A stretch of 64,000 nt of DNA, taken from Saprospiraceae bacterium. Lineage in GTDB: Bacteria > Bacteroidota > Bacteroidia > Chitinophagales > Saprospiraceae. The notes below the pieces were generated by a model. It did not search any database. It saw only the letters and a list, made by a program, of their open reading frames with translations, and was not told the DNA's origin. The position numbers were made by a program, and so were the translations under genes. Shown here piece by piece: positions 58,789-64,000 of the stretch. The first letter of the stretch is position 1. Every line of letters starts with the position of its first letter. The stretch lies in assembly GCA_024103005.1 (NCBI GenBank), contig JAGFJA010000061.1, positions 26,372 to 90,371 of the forward strand, in the 5' to 3' direction.

Positions 58789-59227
58789 GTGCTAAAGCTT
58801 TTCACCTAAAGCGGTGCAAAGATATGCCTAATTTTATGAATGCCAAAAAAATAATTGATTTTTTTCATTAAAATATGATGTTTTAAAATATATCTAAAAA
58901 TATCAATTGGTTTTCAATTAATTAGAAATAATTTTAATTAAGTAACTGAAGCCTCTGAGTTACGATGTAATAATGAAATTTGGTTTAAGCGTGTTTTAAC
59001 TGCGTTGTTTGATAGCTTTGCTGTTTAGCATCTCGGTTTTTCAGAATGCCGAAATGCCAATGGTAGAGGCAGTAGAATCAATCCAAGAGGAATTACAGTT
59101 AGGATATTATCGTAAAATGCATATGATACTATAAACTATTTATAATCAATACATTAGTGATTGTATATAAAAAATAATAGTCTGTAATATTAGGATTACC
59201 ATATAGTTACAAACTCCAAGCCAATTT
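58789..59227. other. Spacer between tRNA-Lys and rnz, 439 nt, holding repeat copy C
   Basis: Contains the dispersed repeat copy C (58947-59150). The rest is AT-rich with no gene recognised; the tRNA promoter must lie just right of 58788 but no clear box is seen. Confidence 0.6.
58947..59150 (+). repeat. Dispersed degenerate repeat, copy C
   Basis: Same order of conserved blocks as copies A and B: TGAAGC(C/T)TCTGAGTTACGAT at the left, GTTTGATAGCTT in the middle, CAATCCAAGAGGAATTACAGT and TATTATCG at the right. A reading frame is broken by stops but still shows SIQEELQLGYYRK, matching copy B. Confidence 0.85.
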
Positions 59228-60136
59228 TTAAATAATATAAGTATGACCTTCCACGGCGAATTCAGTAGCTTCAAATATTGTTTTAGCTTCCTGTACCAGG
59301 ATATCGACATCAGGATACTTGCTGGAAGGGTGGCCCAGTAATAATTTTCTGACTCCCGATTCTTTGGCAATAGTGGCAGCGTCGCATGTTGTGCTATGTC
59401 CTCTCTGAATGGCTTTTTCTTTGTATTCATCCAAATACGTTGCTTCATGATAAAGGACATCTACACCTTTTAACATGGGGATAATCTCCGGCCTGAATGA
59501 GGTGTCGCTGCAATATGCATAGGATCTTGCCCTGTGTTTGATATAAAGAGCTTCACCAGGGCTTAAGATTCCTTTTTTTGTTTGAATGCTTCTTTCTTCC
59601 TTGAGGGCAATTATTTCTTCAGTGGATAATTGATATTCGTGTATAACTTCTTCTCTGATATTCAGTGGTCTGTCTTTTTCTCTGAACAGATAGCCATTAC
59701 ACGGCACCTTGTGACTGAGCGGAATGCTGTATGCGCTGAAAGTATCATTTTCATAAATCATTTGGAATAGGGAGGGTGTTGTTTCGATATAATATATCGG
59801 GAAGTTAAAATGAGTAAAAGTAGATTCTGCGATTTGTTCCATATATTTCAGGATGCCTTTTGGTCCCACAATGGTTAAAGGCTCTTTTCTGCCAAGTAAT
59901 ATCATACTGGTGACAAGTCCGGGTAATCCGTACACATGATCTCCGTGTAAATGAGAGATAAAGATTGTTTCTATCTTCATCTTTGACAATTTGAGGTGAT
60001 TCATCCTGAATTGACTACCCTCACCGCAATCGACTAAGATACTATGGTGACCGATTTTTAGAAACTGGGAAGAGGGATGCCTCCCATGCGCTGCCAATGC
60101 AGAATTGGAGCCTAATATGGTAACACTTATAGACAA
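59228..60136 (-). CDS. rnz: Ribonuclease Z
   Basis: Metallo-beta-lactamase-fold endonuclease that matures tRNA 3' ends when CCA is not encoded, consistent with the tRNA-Lys here. The 302-residue protein has the zinc motif SHLHGDH, the exosite-bearing middle (about 140-200), SYAYCSDTSF, YHEATYLDE and a C-terminal LLGHPSSKY containing the conserved His. It lies 1 nt after the STAS gene and is co-transcribed with it. Confidence 0.95.
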   Translation of the reverse strand: MSISVTILGSNSALAAHGRHPSSQFLKIGHHSILVDCGEGSQFRMNHLKLSKMKIETIFISHLHGDHVYGLPGLVTSMILLGRKEPLTIVGPKGILKYMEQIAESTFTHFNFPIYYIETTPSLFQMIYENDTFSAYSIPLSHKVPCNGYLFREKDRPLNIREEVIHEYQLSTEEIIALKEERSIQTKKGILSPGEALYIKHRARSYAYCSDTSFRPEIIPMLKGVDVLYHEATYLDEYKEKAIQRGHSTTCDAATIAKESGVRKLLLGHPSSKYPDVDILVQEAKTIFEATEFAVEGHTYII

Positions 60137-60137
60137 T

Positions 60138-60521
60138 TTATTCTTCCTCCGTGCTTGAATTTAGTTCTTTTTCTATTTCATCCATTAAAATATAATCCAA
60201 AGATTCTTCCATAGTCGGGATAATGGTAAGAATGGACTCTAATCTGGAGATTTCTATTAACTTTTTTACGGGAGTATGGTTGATTTCAGTCAAAATAAAT
60301 GCACCATTTTCCTTCCACAGTCTGTTGCCCGTCAGGATGGCACTCAGTCCGCTACTGTCTATATACTTCACCTTTGATAGGTTGATAACAAGATTGGTCA
60401 GACCTTCATTCTTAAAAATTACAAGCTCTGATTTCAGATCGGGAGCTAATAGAGAATTGAGGTTTTCTTCTTCAAGTGTCATTATGGCATAATGTTCCTG
60501 CTTATCAATGGAATATTTCAT
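60138..60521 (-). CDS. STAS-domain anti-sigma-factor-antagonist-like protein
   Basis: A 127-residue SpoIIAA-like STAS protein with the phosphorylatable-Ser motif YIDSSGLSAI and a C-terminal acidic tail (EKELNSSTEEE). Such proteins bind anti-sigma kinases when unphosphorylated. No partner kinase or sigma factor lies in the window. It precedes rnz by 1 nt; a functional link to tRNA processing is not evident. Confidence 0.9.
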   Translation of the reverse strand: MKYSIDKQEHYAIMTLEEENLNSLLAPDLKSELVIFKNEGLTNLVINLSKVKYIDSSGLSAILTGNRLWKENGAFILTEINHTPVKKLIEISRLESILTIIPTMEESLDYILMDEIEKELNSSTEEE

Positions 60522-60914
60522 AGTTTATAATTATTCTAATGTTATTATGTCAGTTAGACGTTAAATTTTGTTAATTATTGTGTTGACAAAGATACATCAA
60601 TTTTAAGAAATACGTTCGGTATTACCTAAACCCTTTATTGTCACCGCCTGTAATCAGGGCTTTTGTCAAATCGAATGCTATTGTGGGTCTGATTGAAACG
60701 AACTTTCTGATAATTTTTTCTTGATGTAATAAAATACTTTTGGCATGATTATTTCATTACAGTAAAAATACAATGTTAAATTATCATATTTTATTTTTTT
60801 TTAAAGTGATAATTCGTTATTCTTGTGTTGAAAATAAACAATTTGTGTATTTTTAATGTATTTATAGGAATAATTATTCAGTCGAAAGGCTAAATCAAAT
60901 ATAAGGAGCAAAAA
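60522..60914. other. Divergent spacer between the STAS gene and clpC, 393 nt
   Basis: AT-rich regulatory spacer. No CIRCE-type operator or RNA gene recognised. The right end holds the Shine-Dalgarno of clpC. Confidence 0.5.
60903..60908 (+). promoter_or_regulatory. Canonical Shine-Dalgarno (AAGGAG) before clpC
   Basis: AAGGAG lies 6 nt before the clpC ATG. Most genes in this window lack such a site, as usual for Bacteroidota, so this is an exception. Confidence 0.75.
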
Positions 60915-63449
60915 ATGAATAAGAAATTTTCACCTGAAGTCAAAAAAATAATTGCCCAGAGCAGAGGCGAAGCTTTACGCCTTGGCAATGATTTTATTGG
61001 CACGGAACACCTGTTGCTGGGTTTGCTTTCCGATAAGGAAAGTGAAGTCAACAAGGTGTTGAAATCAATGGATGTTGACTTTGATGAATTGACTAAGTTG
61101 ATTGAAGCTACAGCAATAGATAAAGTTAAAGCAGAACGTAACAATAATATCAGTAACATTCCTTTGGATAAGCATGCTGATAAGGTTTTGAAAGTGACCT
61201 TCCTGGAAGCTAAACTCTTTAAAACTGACGAAATTAGTCCTGAACACCTTCTCCTTTCCATACTTAAGCACAAAGACAACATCGCTGCCAAAATACTTAA
61301 GAAGTATGATATTGATTATGAGAGTTTCAAGACGGAGTTGGATTATATGGCCAATGGTGATATGACGGAGGATTGGTCCGAATTGGGCAATATGTCAGCA
61401 GGCAGTGGTGACGATTTTTCAATGGAAGATGAAGGGATCTCCAAATATCAGAAAAAGGGATCATCAAAATCAAAGACACCTGTTCTGGACAACTTCGGTC
61501 GGGATATCACCCGATTGGCAGAAGAAGGTAAGCTTGATCCGATTATCGGACGTGAAGTTGAGATAGAAAGAGTATCACAGATATTGAGCAGGAGAAAGAA
61601 AAATAACCCGATTCTGATTGGTGAACCCGGTGTCGGTAAAACTGCCATTATTGAGGGGCTTGCTCTCAGAATCCTAAAAAAGAAGGTTTCAAGGACACTG
61701 TTTAACAAGAGAATCGTCATGCTTGATTTAGCTGCTTTGGTCGCCGGAACCAAGTATCGTGGACAGTTTGAAGAAAGGATTAAAGCCATTATGAATGAAC
61801 TTGAAAAGACCCGGGACGTCATTCTTTTTATAGATGAAATACATACCATCGTAGGCGCCGGCGGAGCTACCGGTTCACTCGACGCCTCCAATATTTTCAA
61901 GCCGGCACTTGCAAGAGGTGAATTGCAGTGTATCGGTGCCTCCACCCTGGACGAATATCGTCAGTATATAGAAAAAGACGGCGCACTGGACAGAAGATTT
62001 CAGAAAATTATAGTCGATCCGCCTTCTGCAGAAGAAGCAATGATTATTTTAAAGAATATCAGCGGAAAATACGAAGATTTCCATAATGTTACATTTACAG
62101 ATGAGGCAATTAAGGCTTGTGTTCAGTTAAGTGATCGTTATATCAGTGATCGATTCCTGCCGGATAAGGCAATAGATGTTATGGATGAGGTCGGAGCAAG
62201 GGTACATCTGAAAAATATTCATGTACCCAAGCATATAGAGGAGATTGAAAAGCAGATTGAAGATATCAAGGAGCAAAAGAACCTTGCTGTTAAAAATCAA
62301 CAGTACGAAAAAGCTGCCGACCTGCGCGACGATGAATCGAAACTGAGCAGAACCCTCGAAGAAGAGAAAGAAAAGTGGGAAGAAGAGGCTAAATCAAAAC
62401 GGTATCCGGTTGATGCAGAAGATATTGCCGAAATAGTGTCAATGATGACAGGTATTCCTCTCAAGCGTGTAGCACAAAAGGAAAGCAATAAATTGGTTCA
62501 CCTGAATTCAGAGATCAAGCAAATGATTATCGGACAGGATGATGCCATTGATAAAGTCGTCAAAGCCATCCAACGCAACAGGGTGGGGCTAAAGGATGCC
62601 AGAAAACCGATTGGATCCTTTATTTTCCTAGGCCCTACCGGGGTAGGTAAGACTGAACTTGCAAAGGCACTTGCCAGACATATTTTTGATTCAGATGATA
62701 GTCTGATTCGCCTGGATATGAGTGAATATATGGAGAAGTTTTCTGTCACAAGATTGATTGGTGCCCCTCCGGGATATGTTGGGTATGAGGAAGGCGGACA
62801 GTTGACAGAAAAAGTCAGACGAAAACCATATTCGGTTATTTTGCTGGATGAGATAGAAAAAGCTCACCCAGATGTCTATAACATCTTACTTCAGGTGTTG
62901 GATGATGGAGTATTGACGGATGGTCTGGGGCGAAAGGTTGATTTTAAAAATACGATGATAATCATGACGTCCAATATCGGAGTCAGGCAGTTGAAGGATT
63001 TTGGCACAGGCGTTGGCTTTAATACTGCCGCCCGGCTGGAAGCTGAAGAGGAAAACTCAAAGGCAGTTATTCAATCCGCTTTGAAAAAGACTTTTTCTCC
63101 TGAATTCCTCAACCGTATAGATGATGTTGTCATATTTAATAGCCTAAATAAGGAGGAAATTTTCCAAATTATTGATATTGCATTACAATCTCTTTATACA
63201 AGGCTGAATCAATTGGGTTATACGCTGGAATTGACGGAAGAAGCGAAAAACTTTGTAGCCGAAAAAGGATATGATCCGCAGTTTGGTGCAAGACCTTTGC
63301 ATCGTGCCATACAGAAGTATATTGAAGATCCTCTTGCAGAGTTCATTTTAAATGAAAATCCCCAAGAAGGGTCCAAATTTGCCGCAATATTAAATGATGA
63401 CCATTCAGGTCTCAAAATAACACGGACTTCCGAGGTCAACCCTGCTTAA
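60915..63449 (+). CDS. clpC: ATP-dependent Clp protease ATP-binding subunit, ClpC type
   Basis: An AAA+ unfoldase that delivers proteins to ClpP. The 844-residue protein has two Clp N repeats (about 5-145), AAA-1 with Walker A GEPGVGKTA, a UVR-like/middle region (about 435-475, QQYEKAADLRDDESKL), AAA-2 with Walker A GPTGVGKTE and the C-terminal D2 small domain (GYDPQFGARPLHRAIQ). The short UVR-like middle, not the long ClpB coiled coil, marks it as ClpC. The ATG is set by the strong AAGGAG, and a strong terminator follows. Confidence 0.95.
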   Translation: MNKKFSPEVKKIIAQSRGEALRLGNDFIGTEHLLLGLLSDKESEVNKVLKSMDVDFDELTKLIEATAIDKVKAERNNNISNIPLDKHADKVLKVTFLEAKLFKTDEISPEHLLLSILKHKDNIAAKILKKYDIDYESFKTELDYMANGDMTEDWSELGNMSAGSGDDFSMEDEGISKYQKKGSSKSKTPVLDNFGRDITRLAEEGKLDPIIGREVEIERVSQILSRRKKNNPILIGEPGVGKTAIIEGLALRILKKKVSRTLFNKRIVMLDLAALVAGTKYRGQFEERIKAIMNELEKTRDVILFIDEIHTIVGAGGATGSLDASNIFKPALARGELQCIGASTLDEYRQYIEKDGALDRRFQKIIVDPPSAEEAMIILKNISGKYEDFHNVTFTDEAIKACVQLSDRYISDRFLPDKAIDVMDEVGARVHLKNIHVPKHIEEIEKQIEDIKEQKNLAVKNQQYEKAADLRDDESKLSRTLEEEKEKWEEEAKSKRYPVDAEDIAEIVSMMTGIPLKRVAQKESNKLVHLNSEIKQMIIGQDDAIDKVVKAIQRNRVGLKDARKPIGSFIFLGPTGVGKTELAKALARHIFDSDDSLIRLDMSEYMEKFSVTRLIGAPPGYVGYEEGGQLTEKVRRKPYSVILLDEIEKAHPDVYNILLQVLDDGVLTDGLGRKVDFKNTMIIMTSNIGVRQLKDFGTGVGFNTAARLEAEEENSKAVIQSALKKTFSPEFLNRIDDVVIFNSLNKEEIFQIIDIALQSLYTRLNQLGYTLELTEEAKNFVAEKGYDPQFGARPLHRAIQKYIEDPLAEFILNENPQEGSKFAAILNDDHSGLKITRTSEVNPA

Positions 63450-63470
63450 TTAAATTAGATGATGAGAATA

Positions 63471-63500
63471 AAAATGGCTCCCTTGTGGGAGCCATTTTTG
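63471..63500 (+). terminator. Intrinsic terminator of clpC
   Basis: Perfect 12-bp stem AAAATGGCTCCC / GGGAGCCATTTT with TTGT loop and trailing T residues. Confidence 0.93.
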
Positions 63501-64000
63501 TTTATGCTAGCTATATTTTGTTGTCTTGGCAATAGATCCCTCCTAAGTGAAAATTATTTATAAAAATTAATTAATCCTATCTGGCTCGCTGGTATCAAAT
63601 AATAATGTTAATGAAGTTGTCAGCAGAATAGGGTGGAAGCGGATTCCATATTTGCAGTTTTATTTACATTCTTATCAGATAATATCTAGTTTTTTGATTA
63701 TATTATGATAAGGCATTATTTTTAAACCATGACTTAAAAAGTTATATGAATTACTTGGTTGATTAAAGTTTATGATGTGCTCCTTTATAAAAATCAATTT
63801 CTGAATTGAGGATTATATAGATTACGCCTGCTTATTAGTATGAGTAAAAGCGGAAAATAATACATCTCAGGTAATAAAATCCTTCAGTTTCCTGCAATAA
63901 AAAACTCCCGCCTCTTTCGAAGCGGGAGTCGTCCCAAAAACCGATTTTAAATCTTGTAATTTAAACTCGATTTTCAGTATTTCATCTCAGATTAGTCCAG
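63501..64000. other. Gene-free stretch at right edge, 500 nt
   Basis: No coding frame, RNA or repeat copy recognised apart from the hairpin at 63898-63930. The edge may carry the 3' end of a minus-strand gene, but too little is present to say. Confidence 0.5.
63898..63930 (-). terminator. Intrinsic terminator for a gene beyond the right edge
   Basis: Stem ACTCCCGC / GCGGGAGT with a 10-nt loop. On the minus strand it is followed by TTTTTATT, so it most likely ends a transcript entering from the right. Confidence 0.8.

Overview
This 64 kb window is chromosomal DNA from a Bacteroidota bacterium, probably a free-living member of the Saprospiria/Sphingobacteriia/Cytophagia group. The evidence is as follows. 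There are three secreted proteins with type IX secretion C-terminal sorting domains, two TonB-dependent receptors with N-terminal carboxypeptidase-regulatory domains, and several DUF families typical of the phylum (DUF4292, DUF1573, DUF6580). Shine-Dalgarno sites are mostly absent, and upstream boxes of the Bacteroidota TAnnTTTG type recur. The DNA is AT-rich. I cannot name the genus.

Layout. 0.1-5.5 kb: one very large protein combining two alpha/beta-hydrolase domains, a macro/M17-N-like segment, a CHAT caspase-like protease domain and a helical tail. This is the most unusual gene here. 5.6-12.5 kb: lgt (-), a DUF4292 lipoprotein and EnvC-like coiled-coil protein (+), a DUF423 protein (-), pdhB (-) and argS (+). 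12.6-26.3 kb is a cell-surface block on the + strand. It holds a TonB receptor followed by a secreted peptidylarginine-deiminase-like enzyme, a LysM protein, a small beta-barrel, an Oar-like TonB receptor, a lamin-tail/cupredoxin T9SS protein, an M23 endopeptidase and a periplasmic rhodanese-thioredoxin fusion. 26.3-40.7 kb is mixed housekeeping: LolD/MacB-type ATPase, deoxynucleoside kinase, purM, rdgB, ilvE, DUF6580, lepB, a metal/cobalamin-binding protein, a T9SS subtilase, an ACP-phosphodiesterase-like protein, era, a CBS protein and a YwqK/MORN lipoprotein. 40.8-51.1 kb: a PolX-like PHP protein with a degenerate polymerase site, a DUF1573 lipoprotein, an esterase, a GH3-hypothetical-recO operon, and pyrG-trmH-dppDF-rbfA. 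51.2-64 kb: crcB with a partner beta-barrel protein, an aromatic/His-rich secreted protein, an AsmA-like protein, an M14 peptidase, tRNA-Lys(UUU), rnz with a STAS protein, and clpC.

There is no CRISPR array, intact insertion sequence, prophage or rRNA. The non-coding features of note are a roughly 200-bp degenerate repeat present three times (about 19.1, 37.9 and 59.0 kb), a GC-rich hairpin-bearing intergenic element beside tRNA-Lys, a six-unit GGATT repeat, and several clear hairpin terminators.

All calls come from reading the sequence and from knowledge of families. No database search was run, so family names for weakly conserved proteins and most promoter calls remain provisional.
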